Positions 26,887 through 35,258 of a stretch of DNA of 64,000 bases are shown piece after piece. A program made the position numbers and the translations under genes. The first letter of the stretch is position 1, and each line of letters opens with the position of its first letter. Origin of the DNA: Bacillus sp. FSL K6-3431 (GTDB lineage Bacteria > Bacillota > Bacilli > Bacillales > Bacillaceae_C); the NCBI RefSeq assembly GCF_038002605.1, contig NZ_JBBOCT010000001.1, positions 2,108,001-2,172,000 on the forward strand, read 5' to 3'. A model generated the notes under the pieces. It saw only the letters and a program-made list of their open reading frames with translations, made no database searches and had not been told where the DNA came from.

Positions 26887-27019
26887 TACTATATATATTT
26901 TTATAAGTAATGATGTTGCACAGGACTTGATCCTCTTCGTCAGTATTCCTTCTCGAACTTAATCAATGTTCAATTTTACATATACGATGATAGCTAGGCC
27001 ACTTTCGTTTTTCGGTTCA

Positions 27020-27679
27020 TCAATTATTCAATTCCACTATTTGTCCCGCTTCCATATAAACAATCCATTCACAAATATTCGTAGCGTAGTCGCCAATGCG
27101 TTCCAAGTACTGGGCAACTAATAATAAATGTGTCGCCTGACTAATCAATTGTTTATCTTTCGTCATCATATCGATTAACTCAGAAAATACTTTTCTATAC
27201 TGAGCATCGATCGCATCATCTTGCAGTGCAATTTTATATGCACCTTTGTGATCCAATTGAATATAGGCGCTAATCGAATCTCTGACAATTTTTTGCACAT
27301 GCTCACCCATTTTCGGGATATCGATTAACGGTTTTGCATATGTTTCATCTTTTAAGATAATTGTTGTTTCAGCAATGCTAACTGCATGGTCTGCCATTCT
27401 TTCTAAATCGGTAGCTACCTTTAACGTTGTTGCAATTCTTCGCAAATCACCGCCGACCGGTTGTTGTAGAGCAAGTAGAGAAAAACATGCTTTTTCAATT
27501 GCAATTTCGGCATCATTAATTGCTTTATCCCCAGTAACAATCGATTGAGCTAAAACCACATCTTTTTCACTAAGAGATTTTACAGATTTAAAAACGGCTT
27601 CCTCGACCATCATCCCCATTGTTAATAATTGCTGATGAAGTCCATTCAACTGTTCATCAAATTGGCTTCTTATCGCCAT
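27020..27679 (-). CDS. phoU: Phosphate transport regulator PhoU
   Basis: A 219-residue cytoplasmic protein of two related three-helix bundles. It shows the PhoU metal-site signatures EVA/ATD-type: ATTLKVATDLERMADHAVSIAE and LLVAQYLERIGDYATNICEW. It links the Pst transporter to the PhoR kinase and dampens phosphate signalling. It is the last gene of the pst operon, 24 bp after pstB. The start MAIRSQFDEQL is preceded by GGAGG. Confidence 0.95.
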   Translation of the reverse strand: MAIRSQFDEQLNGLHQQLLTMGMMVEEAVFKSVKSLSEKDVVLAQSIVTGDKAINDAEIAIEKACFSLLALQQPVGGDLRRIATTLKVATDLERMADHAVSIAETTIILKDETYAKPLIDIPKMGEHVQKIVRDSISAYIQLDHKGAYKIALQDDAIDAQYRKVFSELIDMMTKDKQLISQATHLLLVAQYLERIGDYATNICEWIVYMEAGQIVELNN

Positions 27680-27703
27680 AACAAACCCTCCTCTTTAATT
27701 TTC

Positions 27704-28495
27704 TCAACCAAATCTTCCAGTTATATAATCTTCTGTTTGCTTATTAGTAGGATTTGTGAAAATCTGGTTTGTATCGGAAAACTCGACCACTTCACCGTTT
27801 AAAAAGAAAGCAGTCTCGTCTGAAATTCTAGCAGCCTGCTGCATATTATGAGTGACAACAATGATCGTATATTGCTTTTTCAAGTCTAAAATTAATTGTT
27901 CCAACTTCAATGTTGAAATCGGATCTAAAGCAGATGTAGGCTCATCCATTAATATAATCTCTGGCTTGACAGCGAGGACTCTTGCTAAAACCAGACGTTG
28001 CTGTTGACCACCAGATAAACCCAACGCAGATTTACCCAAAGTATCCTTTACCTCATCCCAAAGCGCTGCTGAACGTAGGCTTGATTCAACTAATTCATCC
28101 AATTCACTTTTGCTTTTCCGTCCATGGATACGAGGACCATAAGCGATATTGTCATAGATTGACATTGGGAATGGATTCGCTTGTTGAAATACCATGCCAA
28201 CTCGTTTCCGCAACTCTACAGCATCCATATTCGGATCGTTTACATTCCAGTCGCCTATCATAATTTTACCTTCTGTTCTCGTGTTAGCGATCAAATCATT
28301 CATTCTGTTTAATGTTCTCAGAAAAGTAGATTTACCACAGCCGGAAGGACCAATTAGAGCTGTTGCCCTGTTTGGTTTAATATTCAAATTAATATCTATT
28401 AATGCATGCTTTTTTCCATAATAAAAATGCAATTGTTCTGATCGAATGGCGAATTTTTCAGCGACTTTGTTTTTTTCATTAAGCATTACGGTCAT
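27704..28495 (-). CDS. pstB: Phosphate ABC transporter ATPase PstB (second copy in the operon)
   Basis: A 263-residue ATPase with Walker [10 protein letters not shown] (49-57), the Q-loop [21 protein letters not shown], signature [19 protein letters not shown], Walker [14 protein letters not shown] and the switch His in [12 protein letters not shown]. The C-terminus [10 protein letters not shown] is typical of PstB. It is encoded 15 bp after a paralogous pstB, the same tandem pair found in several Bacilli. The two may form a heterodimer or be used under different conditions. Confidence 0.95.
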   Translation of the reverse strand: MTVMLNEKNKVAEKFAIRSEQLHFYYGKKHALIDINLNIKPNRATALIGPSGCGKSTFLRTLNRMNDLIANTRTEGKIMIGDWNVNDPNMDAVELRKRVGMVFQQANPFPMSIYDNIAYGPRIHGRKSKSELDELVESSLRSAALWDEVKDTLGKSALGLSGGQQQRLVLARVLAVKPEIILMDEPTSALDPISTLKLEQLILDLKKQYTIIVVTHNMQQAARISDETAFFLNGEVVEFSDTNQIFTNPTNKQTEDYITGRFG

Positions 28496-28509
28496 CGTAG
28501 TCCCTCCTT

Positions 28510-29343
28510 TTAGCTAAAATTACCTGAAATATAATCTTCCGTTTGTTGCTTACGTGGATTGGTAAAAATTTGTTCTGTTTTTCCATATTCAACGACATTC
28601 CCCATATAGAAAAATGCAGTGTAATCGGAAATCCGCGCAGCTTGCTGCATATTATGTGTAACAATAATAATCGAGAATTCTTCTTTTAACTCACTGATTA
28701 ACTCTTCGATTTTTCCCGTTGAAACAGGATCAAGTGCAGAAGCAGGTTCATCTAGAAGCAGTACTTCAGGTTTCATTGCCAATGCTCTTGCAATACAAAG
28801 ACGCTGCTGCTGACCACCAGATAACGCTAATGCTGATCGATGTAGCTGATCTTTTACTTCATCCCATAATGCTGCTTTTTGTAAGCTTTCTTCCACGATG
28901 TCATGCAGTTGTTGCTTATTTTTCACTCCATGATGGCTCGGTCCGTATGCTATATTATTAAAAATCGACTTTGCAAATGGATTTGGCTTTTGAAACACCA
29001 TGCCTATTTGTTTTCTCACTTCAAAAACATTTGCTGCATCACTATTAATATCTACTTGTTTATACATAATTTTTCCGTCTGTTCGACATTGTTCTATTTC
29101 ATCATTCATCCGATTTAAGCTACGTAAATACGTAGACTTCCCACATCCAGATGGCCCGATTAAGGCCGTTACATTTTTTTCAGGAAAACGTAATGATACT
29201 TGGTGAATTGCTGTTTTCTCACCGTAATGCACACTTAAATCGATTGTTTCCATAGCTATCTTCTCTATATCAGCACCAGTTTGAACTGGTTGTTTATCTG
29301 TGTTGAACACGTCTTGAGTTTTTCTTTCAAGTATTGCTGCCAT
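28510..29343 (-). CDS. pstB: Phosphate ABC transporter ATPase PstB (first copy in the operon)
   Basis: A 277-residue ATPase with Walker [10 protein letters not shown] (63-71), Q-loop [21 protein letters not shown], signature [19 protein letters not shown], Walker [14 protein letters not shown] and [10 protein letters not shown] at the end. A 30-residue N-terminal extension precedes the domain. It lies 16 bp after pstA. The two PstB proteins are clearly diverged, so the duplication is old. Confidence 0.95.
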   Translation of the reverse strand: MAAILERKTQDVFNTDKQPVQTGADIEKIAMETIDLSVHYGEKTAIHQVSLRFPEKNVTALIGPSGCGKSTYLRSLNRMNDEIEQCRTDGKIMYKQVDINSDAANVFEVRKQIGMVFQKPNPFAKSIFNNIAYGPSHHGVKNKQQLHDIVEESLQKAALWDEVKDQLHRSALALSGGQQQRLCIARALAMKPEVLLLDEPASALDPVSTGKIEELISELKEEFSIIIVTHNMQQAARISDYTAFFYMGNVVEYGKTEQIFTNPRKQQTEDYISGNFS

Positions 29344-29359
29344 TACTAAACCCTCCTGC

Positions 29360-30244
29360 TTATGCTGAAGTCATTTTCCGATGGACAAAGCCACCGATCC
29401 ACCGTGCTCCAAGATTAAAGATAAGAATCGCTATTACAAGTAATGCTGCTGCACCGTCAGAAACTGCTGCTGCATCAGGCATAATTCCTTCCCCATTGAT
29501 TTTCCAAATATGAACCGCTAATGTTTCAGCTGGTCGCATAGGATTGAGAGGAGAAGTTGGCGATAACGGATTCCAGTTGGAGAAATCAAGATTAGGGGTG
29601 CTCATTCCTGCTGTATAAATGAGCGCTGCTGCTTCGCCAAATACCCTTCCTGACGCTAAAATAACGCCGGTAATAATTCCTGGTAATGCTGCTGGAAGCA
29701 CAATTGTTGTAATTGTTTCCCATCTTGATACACCGAGTGCTAATCCTGCTTCTCTTTGCTGCTGAGGAATATTGCGGATCGATTCTTCCACTACTCTGAC
29801 CATTAATGGTAAATTAAACACTGCTAGTGCAAGTGCACCTGAAAGAATCGAAAATCCCCAGCCCATATAAATAACGAAAAACAAAAAACCGAACAATCCA
29901 ACGACGATTGATGGAAGCGATGAAAGTACTTCGATCATCGTCCGAAGAAAATCTGTCCACGCATTTTTTTTTGCGTACTCAGCCATATAAATGCCAGCCC
30001 CGAGTGAGATTGGAATGCTAATAATCATTGTAAGCACAAGCAAATAAAATGAATTGAAAAGCTGCGGCCCAACACCTCCACCAGTTTTAAATATTTGTGG
30101 TGGGGAGGAAATAAACTGCCAACTTAATTTCGGAACACCGTGATATAAAACATAGCCTAGCAAACTAGCTAATATGAGAACGATAATAATCGCAATCGCA
30201 TAAAAAATTGCTGTGGCTACCCGATCTGCAAATTTAGCATTCAT
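29360..30244 (-). CDS. pstA: Phosphate ABC transporter permease PstA
   Basis: A 295-residue membrane protein with six spans, the family segment [14 protein letters not shown], and the coupling loop [31 protein letters not shown] chose ATG 30244 (MNAKFADRV) because it overlaps the pstC stop as ATGA. The longer upstream frame would run far into pstC. Confidence 0.95.
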   Translation of the reverse strand: MNAKFADRVATAIFYAIAIIIVLILASLLGYVLYHGVPKLSWQFISSPPQIFKTGGGVGPQLFNSFYLLVLTMIISIPISLGAGIYMAEYAKKNAWTDFLRTMIEVLSSLPSIVVGLFGFLFFVIYMGWGFSILSGALALAVFNLPLMVRVVEESIRNIPQQQREAGLALGVSRWETITTIVLPAALPGIITGVILASGRVFGEAAALIYTAGMSTPNLDFSNWNPLSPTSPLNPMRPAETLAVHIWKINGEGIMPDAAAVSDGAAALLVIAILIFNLGARWIGGFVHRKMTSA

Positions 30245-31173
30245 GATGTCTTTTTCCCCTTCCCAATCATTCTGACCGCAATGATAAATATAAATGACAT
30301 AATGAGGAGAACGAGTGCAAGTGACCAAAGGGCATTATTTTCCGCTTGCCCCATCACCGTATATCCCATGCCCATTGTCAAAATACTTGTCAAAGTCGCG
30401 GCAGGTTCAAATAATGAAGATGGGATAACTGCTGAATTCCCAATAACCATTTGGACGGCTAATGCTTCTCCAAAAGCCCGAGCCATGCCGAATATAACAG
30501 CTGTTAGCAAACCAGGTCTAGCTGTTTTCAAAACAACGCGGTAAATCGTTTGCCAGCGCGTCGCTCCAAGTGCTAACGATGCTTCTCGCAACTGCCTAGA
30601 TACACCTCTTATTGCATCTGTCGCTAAGCTAGTAATCGTCGGTAAAATCATCACTGATAATACTATTGTTCCAGCTGCAATCCCAAATCCACTACCTGTT
30701 AGATGATCTCTAATAAATGGAACTACTACTGTCAGTCCAATAAATCCGTAGACAACAGATGGAATTCCAACGAGTAATTCAATTACAGGTTGAAGGATTT
30801 TCTTTCCGAATCCTGGGGATATTTCTGTCATAAAGATAGCTGCTCCAATCGCAATTGGTGCACAAATGAGAGCAGATAAAAAAGTAACAACAAAGGAGCC
30901 AAATATGAATGGCAAAGCACCAATTATTGGTTTCCCAAGTTCATTCACTGTCCCTGGATTCCATTTCAAACCGGTGAAAAAGTCAATCACACTACCTTTA
31001 TTAATGTAAAATGTAGATAAACCTTTTGATGTAACAAGAAATAAAATAGCAAAAGCAATGGTAATTGTTATTCCCACTGCTGTAAATGCAAGTATTTTTC
31101 CAGTCCGTTCTATTCTGACTTTTTTATTCGGCTTCAATAATTGAAGTGAAATATCTTCTGTCCATTTCTCCAC
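30241..31173 (-). CDS. pstC: Phosphate ABC transporter permease PstC
   Basis: A 310-residue permease with PSVVYGFIGLTVVVPFI and the loop REASLALGATRWQTIYRVVLKTARPGLLTAVIFG, plus six spans. It forms the channel with PstA. It follows pstS after a small stem-loop and overlaps pstA by 4 bp. Confidence 0.95.
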   Translation of the reverse strand: MEKWTEDISLQLLKPNKKVRIERTGKILAFTAVGITITIAFAILFLVTSKGLSTFYINKGSVIDFFTGLKWNPGTVNELGKPIIGALPFIFGSFVVTFLSALICAPIAIGAAIFMTEISPGFGKKILQPVIELLVGIPSVVYGFIGLTVVVPFIRDHLTGSGFGIAAGTIVLSVMILPTITSLATDAIRGVSRQLREASLALGATRWQTIYRVVLKTARPGLLTAVIFGMARAFGEALAVQMVIGNSAVIPSSLFEPAATLTSILTMGMGYTVMGQAENNALWSLALVLLIMSFIFIIAVRMIGKGKKTS

Positions 31174-31204
31174 AGATGTTACCCCTTCCCATTAAATGGC
31201 TTGA

Positions 31205-31222
31205 GGTGGCTGTTAAGCCACC
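31205..31222 (-). other. Stem-loop between pstS and pstC
   Basis: GGTGGCT pairs with AGCCACC around a four-base loop. No U tract follows in the minus direction. Such stems usually stabilise the binding-protein message and lower expression of the membrane genes. Confidence 0.6.
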
Positions 31223-31241
31223 CAAGCTGAGCATACTAATT

Positions 31242-32150
31242 TTATTTCACATTGCCTTCTGCATCGCGTTCCACTTTCATACCTGTAACAGGTAAATAGT
31301 CTAGTTGCGGAACTAATTCTTCTTGTACTTCAGCTGTTAACATATAATCAAGAAATGCCTTCGTTAAGCCGGTTGGCTCACCATTTGTGTACATATGTTG
31401 GTATGCCCAAATTTTCCAATCATTTGTTTCTACATTTGCTTGTGTTGGTTCATTTCCATCAATAGTCAAGGCAACAATGGAATCATCAAAATAGGAGAAT
31501 GCTAGATAGCTTATGGCCCCAGGTGTTTCACTAACAATTTTTCTAACCGTACCTGATGAATCTTGTTCTTGTGCTTCCGTTGCCTCTGCACCATTCAAGC
31601 CAAATTGTTCAAAAGTCGCTCTAGTACCTGACCCTTGCGCACGGTTGATTACGATCACTTCTTGATCAGCTCCACCAACCTCTTTCCAATTTTTAACTTT
31701 ACCTGTAAAAATATCAATCAACTGTTCTTGTGTTATATCTTTAACATCCACCTCTGGATGAACGACTGGTCCCATTCCAACAACTGCTACTTTATGGTCA
31801 ACTAATTTTGCAGTATCAATACCACCCTTTTCCTCTGCAAAAATGTCCGAGTTACCAATATCGACTGCGCCTTCGCTAATTTTGCTTAAGCCCGTCCCAC
31901 TACCGCCGCCTTGCACATTAATAACTGCTTCAGCATTTTCAGTGGAAAACTGTTGAGATGCTGCTTCCACTAATGGTTGTAATGCACTTGAGCCAACGGC
32001 AGTGATCGATCCAGATATGGCGGCAGCTTTATCTTTATCACCTGTTTTTTCTTCTGCTTTCGCCCCTGTATCTTCATTTTTACCGCAACCTGCTATAACA
32101 ATCATACAAATAAGTACAAAGCTGTAAATAGCTAACATATTCTTTTTCAT
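31242..32150 (-). CDS. pstS: Phosphate-binding lipoprotein PstS
   Basis: About 302 residues: lipoprotein signal peptide with lipobox IVIAGC, then the phosphate-binding fold (ITAVGSSALQPLVEAA, NVQGGGSGTGLSKISEGAVDIGNSD, INRAQGSGTRATFEQF). I chose ATG 32150 (MKKNMLAIYSF), which has GAGGTGGGG upstream; a TTG seven codons earlier is in frame. It is the first gene of the pst operon, behind a four-repeat Pho box. Confidence 0.95.
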   Translation of the reverse strand: MKKNMLAIYSFVLICMIVIAGCGKNEDTGAKAEEKTGDKDKAAAISGSITAVGSSALQPLVEAASQQFSTENAEAVINVQGGGSGTGLSKISEGAVDIGNSDIFAEEKGGIDTAKLVDHKVAVVGMGPVVHPEVDVKDITQEQLIDIFTGKVKNWKEVGGADQEVIVINRAQGSGTRATFEQFGLNGAEATEAQEQDSSGTVRKIVSETPGAISYLAFSYFDDSIVALTIDGNEPTQANVETNDWKIWAYQHMYTNGEPTGLTKAFLDYMLTAEVQEELVPQLDYLPVTGMKVERDAEGNVK

Positions 32151-32217
32151 GAGTGAACCCCACCTCTTCAATTTTTATAATCTACTAACTGCTTGCATAT
32201 ATAATGTAACCCCCTAT

Positions 32218-32256
32218 GTTTAAGTTCATATGAATCTATTGTTAAGATATTGTAAA
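32218..32256 (-). promoter_or_regulatory. Pho box of the pst operon
   Basis: On the minus strand four hexamers TTTACA, TTAACA, TTCATA and TTAAAC are spaced exactly 11 bp apart, the PhoP direct-repeat pattern known from Bacillus. A -10-like TACATT follows about 8 bp downstream. This places the pst operon under the PhoP protein encoded at 34504-35208. Confidence 0.85.
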
Positions 32257-32263
32257 GATTAAA

Positions 32264-32342
32264 AGAAAAGCAGGAAGCGCCTCGCAATGGAAGAACGACT
32301 AAGTTCGCCTCGTCCTGTGGCAACACCGTCCTGACCCGCATC
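32264..32342. repeat. Possible dispersed repeat fragment (GC-rich)
   Basis: A GC-rich block (AGGAAGCGCCTCG..., GACTAAGTTCGCC..., ACCCGCATCGTGCGGTACG) contrasts with its AT-rich surroundings and contains a small stem (CCGCATcgTGCGG). From general knowledge, similar sequences recur between genes of Bacillaceae-type genomes. There is no second copy in this window, so the call is weak. Confidence 0.35.
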
Positions 32343-32382
32343 GTGCGGTACGGGCCGTATTGTGAGATTTTACTGGACTCCT

Positions 32383-32640
32383 GCGGGGTTTGTTGGCCAC
32401 TCACCAGATTTGTTGGCCACTCGGGGGATTTACTGGCCACTCACGGAATTTACTGGCCACTCACCAGATTTGTTGGCCACTCACCAGATTTGCTGGCCAC
32501 TCGCGGGATTTGCTGGCCACTCACCAGATTTACTGGCCACTCACCAGATTTACTGGCCACTCACCAGATTTGTTGGCCACTCACCAGATTTGCTGGCCAC
32601 TCGCGGGATTTGCTAGCCACTCATGAGATTTGCTGGATTC
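32383..32640. repeat. Tandem array, about 13 units of a 20-bp repeat
   Basis: The unit is TGGCCACTCACCAGATTTGY, with an invariant TGGCCACTC core and variable bases after it (ACCAGA, GGGGGA, GCGGGA, ACGGAA). The phase is exactly 20 bp through the array. Twenty is not a multiple of three, so all three plus frames are open and read the same period-20 peptide. Those reading frames have no start signals and are by-products. The array lies between phoR and the Pho box. Confidence 0.9.
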
Positions 32641-32643
32641 TAT

Positions 32644-32678
32644 AAAAAATCCCTGCATCCGTAATGAATGCAGGGATT
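32644..32678 (-). terminator. Terminator of the phoP-phoR operon
   Basis: AATCCCTGCAT pairs with ATGCAGGGATT, and the minus strand then reads six T. It is 51 bp beyond the phoR stop. Confidence 0.85.
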
Positions 32679-32728
32679 AGATATGATCAAACCATTAATG
32701 GAGCTTCAGCTAAGATCACTACTTGAAC

Positions 32729-34501
32729 TTAACTATTAATTGATTGTTTTTTTGGTAGGGTGACGGTAAATGTCGTGCCTACTCCCTCTACACTTCTCAC
32801 ATCAATTGTACCATGATGTGCATCGACCAAATGCTTTACAATCGCCAGTCCAAGACCTGTTCCACCTGAATCACGCGATCTTGCTTTGTCTACTCTGTAA
32901 AACCTTTCGAAAATTCTTGGTAGTTCTGATGTACGAATCCCGATTCCTGAATCTTCAATTTGTAACATTACATATCTATCACTTTCAGTCATACTAATCG
33001 TAATTTTCCCCTTATTTGGCGTATAGGCTATCGCATTGGAAGTTAAGTTCAAAATAATTTGTAAAATGCGATCTTTTTCACCTTCGATCCATATTTCTTT
33101 TTTCTCAGGAAGCTTCATTTCCAAATTCTTTTTCATCGCTTCCTCTTTGACAGTATCGAATGTTCCATACACGGCTTCCGTCAAATTGACATTTTCAATT
33201 TTGAGCGGAATTTGGTGTTGCTCAATACTAGATAGGTCGAGAATATCATTAATTAACCGATGGAGTCGCTCACTTTCATCATATATAATCGTGAGAAAGC
33301 TGCGTAAAACCTCTTCATCTTCCAATGCTCCATCTAGTAATGTCTCCGCAAAACCTTTTACAGACGTAATTGGTGTCTTTAATTCATGTGAGACATTGGC
33401 CACAAATTCACTTCTCATTTTTTCAAGTCTGCGAATATCTGATACATCATGGAGCACCGCAACAATACCTTTCATATCTCCTTCATCGTCTACATATGGA
33501 GCGAGATGTGCATCCAATATCCTCTCTTTCGGATAAAATAGTCGAACTTCCTCCCGCATTTCTTTTCCAGTTTGTAAACACTTTTCTATTAACGTACTAA
33601 GATCTACACTTCTGCCTACTTCCATATGTAACTTACCAGTAAACTTATCTAATTTCTCACCAAGTAGGTGCCCTAAGGCTCTATTCGCTAATAATATACG
33701 CCCTTCCGTATTAACGAGCAACACACCGCTCATCATATTCGCTAAAACACCAGTAAGTTGTTGTTCATTTTCCTCGATCATTTCCATTTGTTTTTTTAGG
33801 CTGGAAGCTAGGACATTGATCGCCTGAGCTAACTGCCCAAGTTCACCTTTTGGATTAATTATTACACGCGCATCATAATCGCTATCCTTTAATTTATCCG
33901 ATACTAAAATCATTTCTTCTACAGGTCGCGAAATTCCCTTCGCTATCCTAATACCAATCAAAGTAATTAATAAAATGGCAGCAACTAATACAATTATAAT
34001 ACTTGTCCATAATTTATTTATCGCAGCATCAATATTTTTTAATGTGAGCGCTGTTCTCATTACTCCGCTCACTTCTCCATCTTCATAAATCGGAATAGTC
34101 GCATACATCATCCGATATCCAAGCGTGTTACTATACCTAATCGATAATCCAGATGTCTTATTTTCTTCAAAAATTTGTTTTACTTCTGGACGGCTCGCAT
34201 GGTTACTCATCTTTTCCGGATCGTCTTCAGAATCTGCCAACACATTACCATCGCGATCAATCATCGTAATCCGTGCATTGATTGGTTTTGATAAATCTGT
34301 TATTCTATTTTGCAAATTAAGATTACTATCATCCATTTCTATCGACTTTAATATAACTGCTGCCGTTTGATTTAGATAGTTTTCTTTCAAATCAAGATAT
34401 GTATTTTTCATAATTTCCGCAAGAAAAAAACCCGCTATAAGCAATACAGATGAAAACAGTACTAAAAACGAGAGAGTAATTCGGAGCCATAGTCTTTGCA
34501 T
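32729..34501 (-). CDS. phoR: Phosphate sensor histidine kinase PhoR
   Basis: A 590-residue membrane kinase: span 1 (about 8-30), an extracytoplasmic sensor domain (about 31-165), span 2 (166-185), HAMP (about 186-238), PAS (about 250-355), a HisKA domain with phospho-acceptor His372 in SHELKTPITSVKGFAE, and an ATPase domain (NLTSNAIAYTPNKG, DSGIGI, GGTGLGLAIVKHLV). It phosphorylates PhoP. The gene starts 2 bp after the phoP stop. Confidence 0.93.
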   Translation of the reverse strand: MQRLWLRITLSFLVLFSSVLLIAGFFLAEIMKNTYLDLKENYLNQTAAVILKSIEMDDSNLNLQNRITDLSKPINARITMIDRDGNVLADSEDDPEKMSNHASRPEVKQIFEENKTSGLSIRYSNTLGYRMMYATIPIYEDGEVSGVMRTALTLKNIDAAINKLWTSIIIVLVAAILLITLIGIRIAKGISRPVEEMILVSDKLKDSDYDARVIINPKGELGQLAQAINVLASSLKKQMEMIEENEQQLTGVLANMMSGVLLVNTEGRILLANRALGHLLGEKLDKFTGKLHMEVGRSVDLSTLIEKCLQTGKEMREEVRLFYPKERILDAHLAPYVDDEGDMKGIVAVLHDVSDIRRLEKMRSEFVANVSHELKTPITSVKGFAETLLDGALEDEEVLRSFLTIIYDESERLHRLINDILDLSSIEQHQIPLKIENVNLTEAVYGTFDTVKEEAMKKNLEMKLPEKKEIWIEGEKDRILQIILNLTSNAIAYTPNKGKITISMTESDRYVMLQIEDSGIGIRTSELPRIFERFYRVDKARSRDSGGTGLGLAIVKHLVDAHHGTIDVRSVEGVGTTFTVTLPKKQSINS

Positions 34502-34503
34502 AA

Positions 34504-35208
34504 TTATGGTGTCTCCAGTTTATAACCAAATCCACGAACTGTTTTAATATAAAGCGGTTTTCGCTTATCCATTTCTATTTTTTCACGTAAATGACTGATG
34601 TGTACGTCAACAATTCGCGAATCACCAGCATAGTCATAATTCCAAACAGCGGTTAGCAGTTGATCTCGATTTAACACTTTTCTGCGGTGATGCGCAAGGT
34701 ATAGTAATAATTCAAATTCTTTCGGAGTCAAATCGAGAATATTGCCACCCATCGTCGCTTCATATCTCTCAGGATAGATGACGAGCTCTCCTATTTGGAT
34801 AGAAGACTTTTCTTCCGTTTCATTATTTGCTCCCTTTTCACTCATATTTACTCGTCTTAAAATCGCCTTAACCCTAGCAACTACTTCACGGGGGCTAAAA
34901 GGTTTGGTCAAATAATCATCTGCACCAAGTTCTAATCCAAGTACTTTATCAAATTCATCATCCCGGGCCGTTAACATCAAAATAGGTGTTTCCACTTTTT
35001 CCTGTCTGAGCTGTTTGCAAACATCCATTCCATCCATAAATGGCAGCATCAAATCTAGCACGATTAAATCAGGCTTTTCTTCCATCGCCAATGAAAATCC
35101 TGCTTTTCCATCCACCGCGGTAATCACCGAAAATCCAGCCTTTTCCAAATTAAATTTAAGCAATGTAACAATCGATGGTTCATCATCCACTACAAGTATT
35201 TTCTCCAC
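34504..35208 (-). CDS. phoP: Response regulator PhoP
   Basis: A 234-residue OmpR-type regulator: receiver domain with phospho-acceptor Asp52 (LIVLDLMLPFMDG), Lys in TKPFSPREV, and a C-terminal winged helix (DLTPKEFELLLYLAHHRRKVLNRDQL...VDVHISHLREKI). I chose the GTG at 35208 (VEKILVVDDEPS), which has GAGGGAGG seven bases upstream. It activates the pst operon through the box at 32218-32256. Confidence 0.93.
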   Translation of the reverse strand: MEKILVVDDEPSIVTLLKFNLEKAGFSVITAVDGKAGFSLAMEEKPDLIVLDLMLPFMDGMDVCKQLRQEKVETPILMLTARDDEFDKVLGLELGADDYLTKPFSPREVVARVKAILRRVNMSEKGANNETEEKSSIQIGELVIYPERYEATMGGNILDLTPKEFELLLYLAHHRRKVLNRDQLLTAVWNYDYAGDSRIVDVHISHLREKIEMDKRKPLYIKTVRGFGYKLETP

Positions 35209-35258
35209 AAATTTACCTCCCTCAAACAAAGGTCAGATTTTTAGACCTGACCTTATAT

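Noticed and set aside
30245..30328. Longer start for PstA
   Set aside because: It would overlap pstC by more than 80 bp; the ATGA junction at 30244 is the normal coupling.
32383..32640. CRISPR array
   Set aside because: Units are contiguous 20-bp repeats with no unique spacers, and no cas genes are in the window.
32343..32645. Open plus-strand frames of 78-100 residues in the tandem array
   Set aside because: All three frames read the same period-20 peptide, which follows from a 20-bp repeat without stops. There is no ribosome binding site and the composition is unlike a real protein.
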